Assembly (NCBI RefSeq): GCF_012912005.1
Contig: NZ_JABBEA010000002.1
Span: 248,001-312,000, forward strand
From: Paenibacillus sp. SZ31
Lineage (GTDB): Bacteria > Bacillota > Bacilli > Paenibacillales > Paenibacillaceae
Length of the DNA stretch: 64,000 nucleotides
Direction of reading: 5' to 3'
Position 1 is the stretch's first letter; every line of letters starts with the position of its first letter. A program made the translations under genes and the position numbers. The notes below the pieces were generated by a model that was not told where the DNA came from, did not search any database, and saw nothing but the letters and a program-made list of their open reading frames with translations. Positions 35,601-44,454 of this stretch are shown here, in pieces.

Positions 35601-36198
35601 TTGCTGTTCCAGCAATGTAAGTTAGCCCAAGAGGAAGTGTATCCTTGATAATAGCATTGTTGAATGCCAGTTCGTCTTCATTCACGACAATCGTCCAAGT
35701 GATATTTTTTGTATTATTCACTGTCGTTGTAGCATCATAGCTTCCCGATGTACTTAAAATATTGCTGCTTCCATAATCTATTACAGATCCTTGTGGTAGC
35801 CCTCCATTCACTCGTGTCGATAATTCATCCAGAATCTGGCTATCTGGAATCATATCAACGAGCACTGTATTATTAACAGCAACATTCTCTTTGTTTACTG
35901 TAATTGTCCACCCAATGTCTGTTCCGTTAACTAATGCTCCATTCTTTTGCCCAGTAACTTTATCTGGCTGGAGAGCAAGATCCGCCTGAAAATCCTGATC
36001 TGTCTTGAAGGTTAGCGATACCGTATCTTTCTCTAGATCAGGTGTATCCATAAGTGTAGCTGCTGACATTGTTCCTACTTGATTCGTCACATCGTTACCA
36101 GCAGCCGATACGTATGTAATTAATACGTTTGAAATCGAACTGATCAGCAGGACAATAACTAGTAAAAACATAAATAAAATCTTTGCATATTTCCGCAC
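32632..36198 (-). CDS. Large SLH-anchored adhesin with repeated beta-sandwich domains
   Basis: A 1188-residue exported protein. The signal peptide (residues ~1-33) ends VSAAG. Five or so related beta-sandwich repeats follow, each starting with a W-x-I/V-x-V-N strand (GWTITVNKEN, TWTIVVNEDE, SWSIDINSEN, TWKLTVNENG, DWVVYLNSNA) and containing a D-T/S-I/L-P-x-G-x-x-Y/F-I-P-G-S motif, as in collagen-binding or isopeptide-stabilised adhesins. Then come a CnaB/SpaA-like domain (GKFIVKQADL ... YYVKEVTAPTGYLL), an X2-like domain (residues ~866-945), a Pro/Ser/Thr linker and three SLH domains from residue ~1005. SLH binds pyruvylated wall polymer. The start is a GTG. A 10-bp inverted repeat at 32617-32653 overlaps its stop. 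Ligand unknown. Confidence 0.9.
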   Translation of the reverse strand: MRKYAKILFMFLLVIVLLISSISNVLITYVSAAGNDVTNQVGTMSAATLMDTPDLEKDTVSLTFKTDQDFQADLALQPDKVTGQKNGALVNGTDIGWTITVNKENVAVNNTVLVDMIPDSQILDELSTRVNGGLPQGSVIDYGSSNILSTSGSYDATTTVNNTKNITWTIVVNEDELAFNNAIIKDTLPLGLTYIAGTATVNGTSVTPVTSGSELTFNLGNITKEVTITYETEIEPARFQTNGSYTFTNEAVLTWDGLTGSGVVKNASVGVGSNLFNKSGAGYNRANGVISWSIDINSENINWAAPTITDSIPIAQQYIPGSARIVDHQGNAYSGGNFNYNTGTSTLRYTFGSAINSRYTITFDTKPANTDNITANFISSSSSHFSNTASITSGTITRNSTGTQNYTSNVLKKDAEGYDLNVAGRTITWKLTVNENGATTPSAPKAGTDPSLYAAIALPNVSIVDTIPAGLTFIPGSVRVLDRNSNPVTGLVTVSETDVVTFDFNSNITEQYTIYFDTAITDLSKFISQNSTLNNGNFNVTNKATLTHDKTTISTTDSATQTVSNHIVSKKGIPTANGNKYIDWVVYLNSNAVNLNQLLDVDRFWLIDNLQAGLELDTTSVELIAYGGAINVPDNMPANGNDGLGAGTPVLLDGSHIVYDATTRKFRFNIPNDTIDKAYKLSFRTYVTETVASGSRFSNMINLFGSKDNVAVPIDGAYQSNDSRQVTFLEAGSMGYGNLGKFIVKQADLDDNNVKLSGATFALYDQYGNKVQEKVTVNGELEFNRIKYDLPYYVKEVTAPTGYLLSRNASVDGTPTTVTPIGAVVENAIPLTLTASHTPKYLELIFANEEIRSTVFISPVSANFDKKVSAQAEVRTTMTLNGNTLTSVANGLTLLTLGTDYTVVGNTVTILKAYLANQSVGTTNLIFTFSGGATQTLAITVSDTTPAPSSSSGSGSASVPSSTPTPTPEPAPEPEKEIDSTPTPKAFYIDGVNMDVIKALVAKANSVPVVSFKDVPAISPSAKAIGFATKLGIINGYDDGSFRARATITRAEFASMLVRALGLKSEGYPEFKDTQGHWAANAIATLKTIDITKGYSDGTFKPDQSITRAEIAAMLSEVMNTSFVKNNKFKDVIGHWAEAEIGTLSDMGIVKGTSDGVFKPNANATRYESLLMILRMLNASLDHSLNVE

Positions 36199-36265
36199 TA
36201 TGTTCTCTCATCCTTCCACAAACTATTTGATAGATTTTCTTCAAGTCTACCAAGACATTTTAAAG

Positions 36266-36296
36266 CCAACTAAAGGAGATTGTAGTCCTACTAAAG
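36266..36296 (-). promoter_or_regulatory. Two direct 10-mers 21 bp apart before the adhesin gene
   Basis: On the minus strand, CTTTAGTAGG (36287-36296) and CTTTAGTTGG (36266-36275) are separated by two helical turns, 70-100 bp upstream of the adhesin start. Tandem sites of this type are typical for response regulators. No clear -35/-10 pair stands out around them. Confidence 0.45.
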
Positions 36297-36424
36297 TAGT
36301 ATGCCGCAACAATTTTTATTCACTTGTGATGCGCTTCAGCGTGAATGAGCTTCAACTAACCTGATCGTTAACATGATGAATTAACGCAAAACAACGATGA
36401 GATATACGCCTAATCGGTATTGGT

Positions 36425-36508
36425 ACATGTTCTTGTCTACTCTGGTCGGTACCCGATAAAATAAAAAAGCCGCTAATATAGCGACTTTAATGGGAACATG
36501 TTCTTGTC
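36425..36508 (+). repeat. 13-bp direct repeat flanking terminator copy C
   Basis: ACATGTTCTTGTC occurs at 36425-36437 and 36496-36508, on either side of the terminator at 36463-36488. The second copy lies in the perfect palindrome GAACATGTTC. The remainder of the 36199-36561 gap shows nothing recognisable. Confidence 0.5.
36463..36488 (-). terminator. Terminator of the GH4 gene; copy C of the recurring hairpin
   Basis: On the minus strand, AAAGTCGCT and AGCGGCTTT around an AT loop, then T6. It is almost identical to the hairpins at 22736 and 29520. Confidence 0.85.
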
Positions 36509-36561
36509 CCTCGACAAGTCCCTTGGAAGGAACCGACGCGGTCTTTGATCGTTATCTATTC

Positions 36562-37968
36562 TTAGCTATACTGCAGTCTATCCTTGTACCAAACGTCCGG
36601 AATCATCTTGCGCTCCAGTTCCAACAATTCATGGATGATCTTGTCTGCATCACTAATGGAATTCACGAGCGGATCAGTGAGCATCGCCCTTCTCAGTTTC
36701 TCATAGCTCTGTTCCAGAACAGCTTCAACTGTGAGCTCATGCGTATCCAGTACAAGTTCTTGCATGCCTCTTATCCCACGCGGCATCTCGCCTACATGGA
36801 GTGGTTTCACCCCATCCATATCTACATCGCACAGTAGTTCCAGGAATGAATCGTTATTCATATTGATTACCGCACCTTGATTGAGCGTATTGATGAAGAA
36901 TTTTTTACCCAAGTTCCCTACCATATTTTCAATGATGTCGGTCGCATGATCTGGTCCGAAGGTACTCATGTAATCAGCAATTGGGATGTTTCCCGCTAGA
37001 AAGTCATCCACCTGACGCCACATTTCGTCGTGACGCTCATATCTGTCCTCTGTCTCCCAGATCGATAATGGTGGAATCGTGTCCGCAGTTTTGCCAAGAC
37101 CTTGCCAATACCGAACGTATTCCTTCGTATGCGCCGTACAAGTGGGAATGATTCCGAAAATATCATACAGTTCATAGGTAATCGCATCGTTAAAAAGAGC
37201 TTTTGCGCCCCGATCACCGCCGTTATTTTCATCACCTGCCATCTTGCGCATGGCTTCTGCGATCGTGGGCATCACATTTCCCCCTTCATACTCGGCTTTG
37301 AGCAGCCAAGTGAAATGATTGACACCTGCGATACGAAAATCGAATTTCTGGTTGATCTCTTCAGTGAACTGGCTATTGTCTCCAATGATTCCGGCTCGTA
37401 CGGCATAATAGGCTTTCTTATGCGGCATATGATGACTATCGCACAGCGCAAACGATTTAAGCTTCGGAGCATATCGATGTAATGCGATGCCATGAACGGT
37501 AGACGGGTTAATATAATTGATCACCCACGCATCTGGACACAGCTCCTCGATGTCTTTGGCGCACTCCATGATAACCGGTAGTTCCCGCATCGCGCGAAAG
37601 ATTCCTCCAGGGCCAATCGTATCGCCGGAACACATGCGAATCCCATACTTTAGAGAAACCTGGCAGTCAATGCCCCGATATTTCACCGATTGCTCCGCAA
37701 AGCTGAGTACAACGAAGTCTGCTCCCGGAAGCACCTGTCGTCGGTCTACTGAACCCTCAATCTTTAAGGATACGTTGTTCTCCCGTGCGACCCTCTCCGC
37801 CAGTGTTACCATTTTGGAGAGCCGTTCCTCGTCCGTATCCACCAAAGCCAGCGTGCCCTGATTCAAATATGGGGAGTGAACCATCTGCCAGATGGACTGA
37901 CGACCGAAAAACAGGCTGCCCGCCCCAATAACGACTACCTTTGGATGCTGTGTGTTTGTAGCATTCAT
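36562..37968 (-). CDS. Glycoside hydrolase family 4 enzyme with unusual CDSHH motif
   Basis: A 468-residue NAD- and metal-dependent glycosidase of family GH4. The NAD-binding loop is VVVIGAGSLFFG; INYINPSTVHG, the metal-binding cysteine C176 in ALCDSHHMPHK, GVNHFTW, and SGDTIGPGGIFRAMRE are present. GH4 enzymes hydrolyse by oxidation at C3 and elimination; the residues after the cysteine indicate specificity. Here they are DSHH, which I cannot assign to the known CN.P, CDMP, CHSV or CHEV groups. GAGGAGGGG before the ATG at 37968 sets the start. It is divergent from an AraC gene, its likely activator. Confidence 0.88.
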   Translation of the reverse strand: MNATNTQHPKVVVIGAGSLFFGRQSIWQMVHSPYLNQGTLALVDTDEERLSKMVTLAERVARENNVSLKIEGSVDRRQVLPGADFVVLSFAEQSVKYRGIDCQVSLKYGIRMCSGDTIGPGGIFRAMRELPVIMECAKDIEELCPDAWVINYINPSTVHGIALHRYAPKLKSFALCDSHHMPHKKAYYAVRAGIIGDNSQFTEEINQKFDFRIAGVNHFTWLLKAEYEGGNVMPTIAEAMRKMAGDENNGGDRGAKALFNDAITYELYDIFGIIPTCTAHTKEYVRYWQGLGKTADTIPPLSIWETEDRYERHDEMWRQVDDFLAGNIPIADYMSTFGPDHATDIIENMVGNLGKKFFINTLNQGAVINMNNDSFLELLCDVDMDGVKPLHVGEMPRGIRGMQELVLDTHELTVEAVLEQSYEKLRRAMLTDPLVNSISDADKIIHELLELERKMIPDVWYKDRLQYS

Positions 37969-38144
37969 CAATAACCCCTCCTCGTAACGATATAAGTTCA
38001 TTATAGGTGAGTGGGCTGGAATCGGAATGTGTGATAGTTTTCAATACATGTCATATGGTACGATAATTAACAAGATATAAATCCTTTGTTATGATAGTAA
38101 AAAATCCAGGATGTCATAAAGTAGAGAGGAATGAGTTGGATTAG

Positions 38145-38996
38145 ATGCATGGCGAGACTGTAAATATGAGTATAATTGACGAACTTTCGGAGTATATCAC
38201 ACTTCGCATGAGCTCTTATCTGGAACAAACGCACGACAGCAATTGGACGGAGTACAAGTCTCATTCCGATTATGATCTGTGGTTCATTACAGCAGGCTCC
38301 GTCAAGATTACCATTGATGGAACCGAGCATATGGCGCGCCCAGGTGACGTGGTGTTTTTTTATCCGGACATGCCTTACACTGCTTCCACGACCGGAGAGT
38401 TGTGCCGATTCGTATACATGCACTTTGATTTCAGCATCGCTGAGCAAAAGCGAATTCTCGGCGAGTTTCAACTTCCGGGTATTGTACCTGGTAACCTGAT
38501 TCAGGAAGAATCAACGCTGTTTACCTCGTCCTATCGAAGGTTCAAGCAGAGTCGCGGCACTTCCGGAAGTCCACTTTACTTGAAAGCTTCTCTGCTTCTC
38601 GTCATCGCCAAAATTTTGGAATTACACGGGCAAGGCTTATATCACGGTGAATTTCTGAAAGACCGAAAACCGAGGAAAATCGAAGGAAGTCTGGAGGTTC
38701 TGCAGAACGTGTTCCTCTACGTGGATGAGAATCTGCATCGTGCCATCCGAGTCAACGAGCTTGCAGACGTTGCTGGCGTCTCTGAGAAATATTTTATTTC
38801 GTTGTTCAAGAAAATTCTCGGTATCACACCGGGGCAGTACATCAATCAAATCAAAATGAATCGGGCGAGAGACTATCTGTACGAGAAAAAATATACGATT
38901 CAGCAAATTGCCGGATTTCTGGGCTATCCCGATCCCTTTACATTCTCCAAAGCATTCAAAAAATTTTACAACGTGCCCCCTTCCAAATTTGAATAA
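38145..38996 (+). CDS. AraC-family regulator with N-terminal cupin
   Basis: A 283-residue regulator. The N-terminal cupin (SHSDYDLWFITAGSVKITID; RPGDVVFFYPDMPYTAS) is a sugar-binding arm like that of AraC and MsmR. The C-terminal double HTH is VNELADVAGVSEKYFISLFK and IQQIAGFLGYPDPFTFSKAF, ending YNVPPSKFE. Start choice is uncertain: neither the ATG at 38145 nor the one at 38166 has a strong Shine-Dalgarno sequence. Divergent from GH4 with 176 bp between, it probably activates that gene with a glycoside as inducer. Confidence 0.9.
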   Translation: MHGETVNMSIIDELSEYITLRMSSYLEQTHDSNWTEYKSHSDYDLWFITAGSVKITIDGTEHMARPGDVVFFYPDMPYTASTTGELCRFVYMHFDFSIAEQKRILGEFQLPGIVPGNLIQEESTLFTSSYRRFKQSRGTSGSPLYLKASLLLVIAKILELHGQGLYHGEFLKDRKPRKIEGSLEVLQNVFLYVDENLHRAIRVNELADVAGVSEKYFISLFKKILGITPGQYINQIKMNRARDYLYEKKYTIQQIAGFLGYPDPFTFSKAFKKFYNVPPSKFE

Positions 38997-39015
38997 CATG
39001 CCGCAGACAAACAAA

Positions 39016-39042
39016 GAGGCAACCGGTCGATCCGGCTGCCTC
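39016..39042 (+). terminator. Terminator of the AraC gene
   Basis: GAGGCA-a-CCGG pairs with CCGG-c-TGCCTC around TCGAT. No long T-run follows. Confidence 0.65.
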
Positions 39043-39137
39043 CACAATTAATGAATCCTTGGTTATTCAGGGTTTAGTTTACGTACAGGTCTCTTCAGCT
39101 TTCCTCATACTCAAAAGGAGCTTCAGTGGAATACATC

Positions 39138-39627
39138 TCATGGAAACAGGTTATCGATATATTCACCGCTGTAATTGTCAATCAAATGATGCCGGCGATG
39201 GACGGGATTGTACCCTTTCGATAGCTGATGCATTTTTCCCAGAATTTTGCCGCTATTATAATAGTATTCGGCAAGTGGGACCCCTTCACAAACATACAGA
39301 TAAAGAACGTATGTTCATCATAAGTGATCTCTTCTAACAGATGGCCCTTTTTCGAGCTAACCACATTTGAGACACTTGCACCGTGCTCAAACAGATACCG
39401 GACATACTCCAGTTCGGCAATGTAATCTTCCCGCTTTCTGTCAGGCAAAAAAGACAGCGTAGAATTAGCGATTCACGCCCCTCTTGCTCACAAGTGTACA
39501 CGACATTCCGTCCACCCTCATGAGGCGGGATAATATGAATGTTGTAGCCCTCCAAATGAAACAGCTCGGGTACCAGCGCCAGTACATGCGTATTGCTAAT
39601 GTTAACAGCCTCGTTAAAGTTAATCAT
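39138..39627 (-). pseudogene. Decayed aminoglycoside-phosphotransferase-like gene
   Basis: Reading the minus strand across frames recovers a phosphotransferase (APH-like) N-terminus. It starts MINFNEAVNISNTHVLALVP with a GGAGGAG ribosome site and continues to ESLILRC. One T is missing from a T-run (A6 on the plus strand, 39447-39452), after which LPDRKREDYIAELEYVRYLF and DEHTFFICMFVK continue in the next frame. Then a short internal deletion occurs, after which EGVPLAEYYYNSGKILGKMH continues in a third frame to a stop at 39138-39140. Relative to the family (~300 residues) about half is gone. The ribosome site is intact, so decay may be recent. The two long open frames on this strand (39182-39448 and 39334-39627) are fragments. 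Confidence 0.78.
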
Positions 39628-39802
39628 GATCTCCTCCAGTAAACATTGTCGGGACGGTTTCCCGCACTACAATGTCCACAAAAGGAATCCCTGTAACGCA
39701 AATATCCTTTTGTGAACCTAAAGCACAATCACCTTGTTAGACATTTGAAAACGCTCCTTTTTATTCAGATGGTTATATCTCATCCTAGAATTCCAGATTA
39801 TT

Positions 39803-40729
39803 CTATTCCTTTTTCGACGCTGCAGCCTCGTAATAGTACCGAATCAAAATGTCCTGATCGTAGTTACCGAACCCTTTCCCGAACAACGTAAGTCCGCCTC
39901 GACCGGGCACCCCTTCTTCCGGTCTTAATCCAAACGTCCAGTAGGTGGAAGAATCCAATTGCAGATCATGGATACGCACATCCGAGATGCGCTGGCCATC
40001 CATAAACGTCCCTTCTCCATTAATGCGCAGCACCTTCAGTACACCATACTGGTTGACGTCCAATTTCCACCATAGCGGTGTATGTTTGCCCTTCCTATCC
40101 CCAAAGTCCCCGGGGCTTGTCCATGTTCCCAGGTGTTTGCCATTAAGGGAAAAGCGGATGTCCGAAGGCCAGTTTTCATTGACTTGGGGTGCTTCCGAAC
40201 TGAGTTCGAGGGAAATTTCAATTTCCTGGAGATGCTGTTCTGTATTCAGATAATTGGGAATCTTATATTCCAGAAAACCTCGTGCCAGCCAAAGAATACC
40301 CGCATTGACCCGATCCGGGTCCATGAAACAGGCTGGTGTGTCATATTGTCCAATCATTTGCGTCGTTGTTGCAATGCCACAGGTAGGCCAAGCTTCATAA
40401 TCCGTATACTGACCAACCGGAATAGAGACTTCATGATAAGGAGCATCCACTGGTTCAGGTGAGAGATTGATCGTCATAAATTCTTGCAGAATAAAGCAGT
40501 ATTTATACGTTCCACCGTTTTCACGCTTCATGCGACTGCCTACGATGCCCGCTTTTTGCAATTTGCTCACATGTGTACTAACGATAGCTTTGCTCAGATA
40601 CAGCTCTTTGGCGAGCGCATTGATATGCATCTCCCTGTTTTGCAATAATAAGCGAACGATATTTAAGCGGGCCTCGCTGGCGAGCGCCTCATATATGGTC
40701 AAGGATGAGGAATCCGTGCCAAGCATCAT
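39803..40729 (-). CDS. ArsR-type winged-helix regulator with C-terminal beta-rich domain
   Basis: A 308-residue protein. Residues ~10-80 form an ArsR-like HTH: IYEALASEARLNIVRLLLQN, then NALAKELYLSKAIVSTHVSK and LQKAGIV. The C-terminal ~200 residues are unusual for ArsR, with strand-rich segments such as IRFSLNGKHLGTWTSPGDFGD, which I read as a carbohydrate-sensing or ligand-binding domain. The frame opens at a GTG at 40738; the ATG at 40729 has better ribosome-site spacing. It is divergent from the arabinofuranosidase gene, with repeats at 40750-40795 between them, so it is probably its repressor. Confidence 0.85.
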   Translation of the reverse strand: MMLGTDSSSLTIYEALASEARLNIVRLLLQNREMHINALAKELYLSKAIVSTHVSKLQKAGIVGSRMKRENGGTYKYCFILQEFMTINLSPEPVDAPYHEVSIPVGQYTDYEAWPTCGIATTTQMIGQYDTPACFMDPDRVNAGILWLARGFLEYKIPNYLNTEQHLQEIEISLELSSEAPQVNENWPSDIRFSLNGKHLGTWTSPGDFGDRKGKHTPLWWKLDVNQYGVLKVLRINGEGTFMDGQRISDVRIHDLQLDSSTYWTFGLRPEEGVPGRGGLTLFGKGFGNYDQDILIRYYYEAAASKKE

Positions 40730-40749
40730 GAACTTCACTTCCCTATCTC

Positions 40750-40795
40750 TTTAGAATTCAATATATTATTGATTTAGAATTCGCTATTTAGCGAA
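40750..40795. promoter_or_regulatory. Direct repeat and palindrome between ArsR-like and GH51 genes
   Basis: TTTAGAATTC occurs at 40750-40759 and 40773-40782, 23 bp apart. The second copy overlaps TTCGCTA-TT-TAGCGAA (40780-40795), a perfect seven-base inverted repeat of the size of ArsR operators. Confidence 0.55.
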
Positions 40796-40891
40796 CCCTG
40801 TAGAATAAGCTTGCTCAATATAATAGCATTATGATACACATTAGATAACAAATCAATGAGTTGATTTTGCTTTTATGCGAACTCATCGTGA

Positions 40892-42448
<1,557 letters not shown>

Positions 42449-42536
42449 TTGAAGAAGGCTAGCTGAACTTCCTTTTTCATTAAAGTAGCCCAAAGTACCC
42501 TGCGTGTTTCAATGCTACGCAAGATCAGTATAGTGA

Positions 42537-42577
42537 GGGGCCGTCCCATGAGTCATACCGATGACTGGGAAGGCCCC
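42537..42577 (+). terminator. Strong terminator of the GH51 gene
   Basis: GGGGCC, TCCCA and GAGTCAT pair with ATGACT, GGGA and GGCCCC with one-base bulges, followed by TTATTTGTG. It lies in the 270-bp gap 42449-42718, which otherwise holds only the next hairpin. Confidence 0.85.
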
Positions 42578-42657
42578 TTATTTGTGTTCACTGTTACAAG
42601 GCACCTTGTTTACGCGAATCGCTGTAAATGATCTAATGAATGCAGCGACATGCAAAT

Positions 42658-42690
42658 AAGCTGCCTCCATTGATCACGGGAAGCAGCTTT
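42658..42690 (-). terminator. Terminator of the Sm-like/SR-rich gene
   Basis: AAGCTGC-c-TCC pairs with GGA-a-GCAGCTT. T-rich sequence follows on both strands, so it may act in both directions. Confidence 0.65.
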
Positions 42691-42718
42691 CATTTTTCTT
42701 ACTTGTATGAGCACTTGA

Positions 42719-43294
42719 TTAGTCCTCGTTCTCTTCCGCTTCAGCTGGGGTGGATTGAGCTTGGCTCTGAGGAGCCATTAGCCCTTGAACTGCCCCCATA
42801 AATGGCTGAATCTGCTTAATCATGCCATACCCCATTTTAACCACAGGTGTAAATCGCTGGATCATGCCAAACAAACGCATACCACCGCCTAACATACCTC
42901 CAATCGAGCCTGCACCGCCAACTCCGCCGAAGCCACCTAACAATGAGCCTAGCATAGGCATGAAAGAGGATACCTGAGCTGGCCGAGACGTTGCACGAGA
43001 TACCGACCGGGATCGTACCTGCGACTTACGTGTACTCTTCACCCGTTTACGGTTTCTCGAGGATGCTTTTTTTCTCGTAGCCTCTGCTTTAGATTTTGTT
43101 TTGCGAGCACTACCCTCATATGAGGGTGCTGTGATTGCGGCTTGAGTAAGTTTTCCGCCCCCGGTAATCACTACGCCTGCGTTGTTGACACCAGAGATGT
43201 AGCCAATGTACGTTTCGCCATTATGAAGAGTCACGCAGACTGGACGATCCTTGAGCCGTTTTGCCTTGACGTGTATTTCATTGGTCTTAGCCAT
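42719..43294 (-). CDS. Unknown protein: Sm-like N-terminus, SR-rich middle, Gly-rich tail
   Basis: A 191-residue protein of three unlike parts. Residues ~5-50 (RPVCVTLHNGETYIGYISGV, then VVITGGGKL) read like the five-strand Sm/LSm core. Residues ~60-105 are very basic and Arg/Ser/Lys-rich, with short RSRS-type repeats. Residues ~110-165 are Gly/Met/Phe-rich (MLGSLLGGFGGVGG), and the end is acidic. Low-complexity basic and Gly-rich segments occur in spore-coat proteins, and RNA binding is another possibility; neither is shown. GAGGTG six bases before the ATG at 43294 sets the start. I do not recognise a named family. Confidence 0.75.
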   Translation of the reverse strand: MAKTNEIHVKAKRLKDRPVCVTLHNGETYIGYISGVNNAGVVITGGGKLTQAAITAPSYEGSARKTKSKAEATRKKASSRNRKRVKSTRKSQVRSRSVSRATSRPAQVSSFMPMLGSLLGGFGGVGGAGSIGGMLGGGMRLFGMIQRFTPVVKMGYGMIKQIQPFMGAVQGLMAPQSQAQSTPAEAEENED

Positions 43295-43405
43295 GGAATT
43301 CACCTCACTTGACTTGATCTACTTCAGTCTACGCAATGGGTGGACGACTTGCCTGTGCGAATAACACATCCGTGTGTCGAAGCAGGAAGATTATGACATA
43401 GTTCC

Positions 43406-44320
43406 TCAGATATGCTCAATATACATCTCATTCAAAATATGACCCGTACGATATGTGTGCTCCGCCAATTCAGATTTCACATATGTTTCAACATCACTCT
43501 TTTCTATATTGTACAAGACCTCCATTTCTTTAGAAAAAAGAAGGTGTCCCTCATTGATTTTCTGTTCCAACGAGGTTATCTGTTTGGGTTTCAGATTACC
43601 ACCGAGCACCTGCTGAAGTGCTTGCACATATGTTTCAAGAGAACGCGCTCCGACAATTTTCAATCCTTGGTTCTCTTCATTCGCAATGATAATGGATGGG
43701 AAACCTCTAACTCCCAAACTAGCCACACTCTCAAAGTCTTTCTCTAATAAATCTTGTGCAGATTGCTGTGCAGCTGCTTCAACCACTTGTTTTCCATTCA
43801 AGCCCAGTTGATCGACGATATCCGTCAGCACATCATCTTCTCCAATATTTCGATTAAATGCAAACACGGCTTCACGCGCACGTCTTAAAAAGTCATGCTC
43901 TTTCCCAGGATGTGTACTCTGAATGACCTTAAATACGCGAGATGGCGGATAAGAAGAAAGTATTGGATTATCGTGCCATAAGGAACCGTCGATGGGCATG
44001 CGTGAATGCTCACCCACTTCCTTCCAATGCTCTGCAACGTCCGAAGGTTTCTGAATCCCATTAGTGCCATCCGAGAAACCATTCCAGCTAGCCAGTAGCC
44101 CACCCATTTTGATTTGCAGCGTAAAATAATGACCGTATTCCTCAACAAACCGATGAAGCACAGGCTCAAGCGCCCAGCAGTGAGAGCAAATCGGATCTGT
44201 TGCGTAATAAAGAGTTATCCTTTTCTCAACATGATTCAGATTGATTTCTTGCATCGCCTCTTCTTCGCTCACACCACATACGCCTGTTTCCAGATCACAC
44301 ATCATAGATTCGTTACTCAC
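43406..44320 (-). CDS. DsbA-family thioredoxin-like protein (FrnE/SpxH type)
   Basis: A 304-residue protein of the DsbA/FrnE clan. The redox motif CSHC is in YYATDPICSHCWALEPVL, followed by the inserted helical domain and the cis-proline strand GVRGFPSII. An extra N-terminal segment carries two cysteines (MMCDLETGVCGV). Homologues include the ClpXP adaptor SpxH/YjbH and oxidoreductases of the FrnE group. There is no signal peptide, so it should be cytosolic. The start is a GTG with GGCGG seven bases upstream. It is divergent from a broken HxlR gene that probably once controlled it. Confidence 0.85.
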   Translation of the reverse strand: MSNESMMCDLETGVCGVSEEEAMQEINLNHVEKRITLYYATDPICSHCWALEPVLHRFVEEYGHYFTLQIKMGGLLASWNGFSDGTNGIQKPSDVAEHWKEVGEHSRMPIDGSLWHDNPILSSYPPSRVFKVIQSTHPGKEHDFLRRAREAVFAFNRNIGEDDVLTDIVDQLGLNGKQVVEAAAQQSAQDLLEKDFESVASLGVRGFPSIIIANEENQGLKIVGARSLETYVQALQQVLGGNLKPKQITSLEQKINEGHLLFSKEMEVLYNIEKSDVETYVKSELAEHTYRTGHILNEMYIEHI

Positions 44321-44420
44321 GTGTATCCCGCCTTTATCTTGTCTTATGAATTGATTTTCTCGTCTTAGTTTGATTATAATGTCTACAATCTTCTGAACAA
44401 GTACGATTCTTTTTCTGACT

Positions 44421-44440
44421 TAGTATCAAAAAGTATACTA
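44421..44440. promoter_or_regulatory. Inverted repeat upstream of the HxlR pseudogene
   Basis: TAGTATCAAAAAGTATACTA has arms TAGTA and TACTA, the kind of site bound by HxlR/YodB regulators. It lies in the divergent region shared with the DsbA-like gene. Confidence 0.55.
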
Positions 44441-44454
44441 TTGGAGGGTATCAA

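Noticed and set aside
22736..36488. Recurring hairpins as a CRISPR-like or REP array
   Set aside because: Only three dispersed copies, each exactly at a gene end with a T-run; they behave as terminators.
38067..38471. 134-residue leftward frame upstream of and overlapping the AraC gene
   Set aside because: Antisense to the AraC cupin domain, no ribosome site, low-complexity end.
39059..39337. 92-residue rightward frame
   Set aside because: Opposite strand of the phosphotransferase pseudogene, whose family sequence can be rebuilt on the minus strand.
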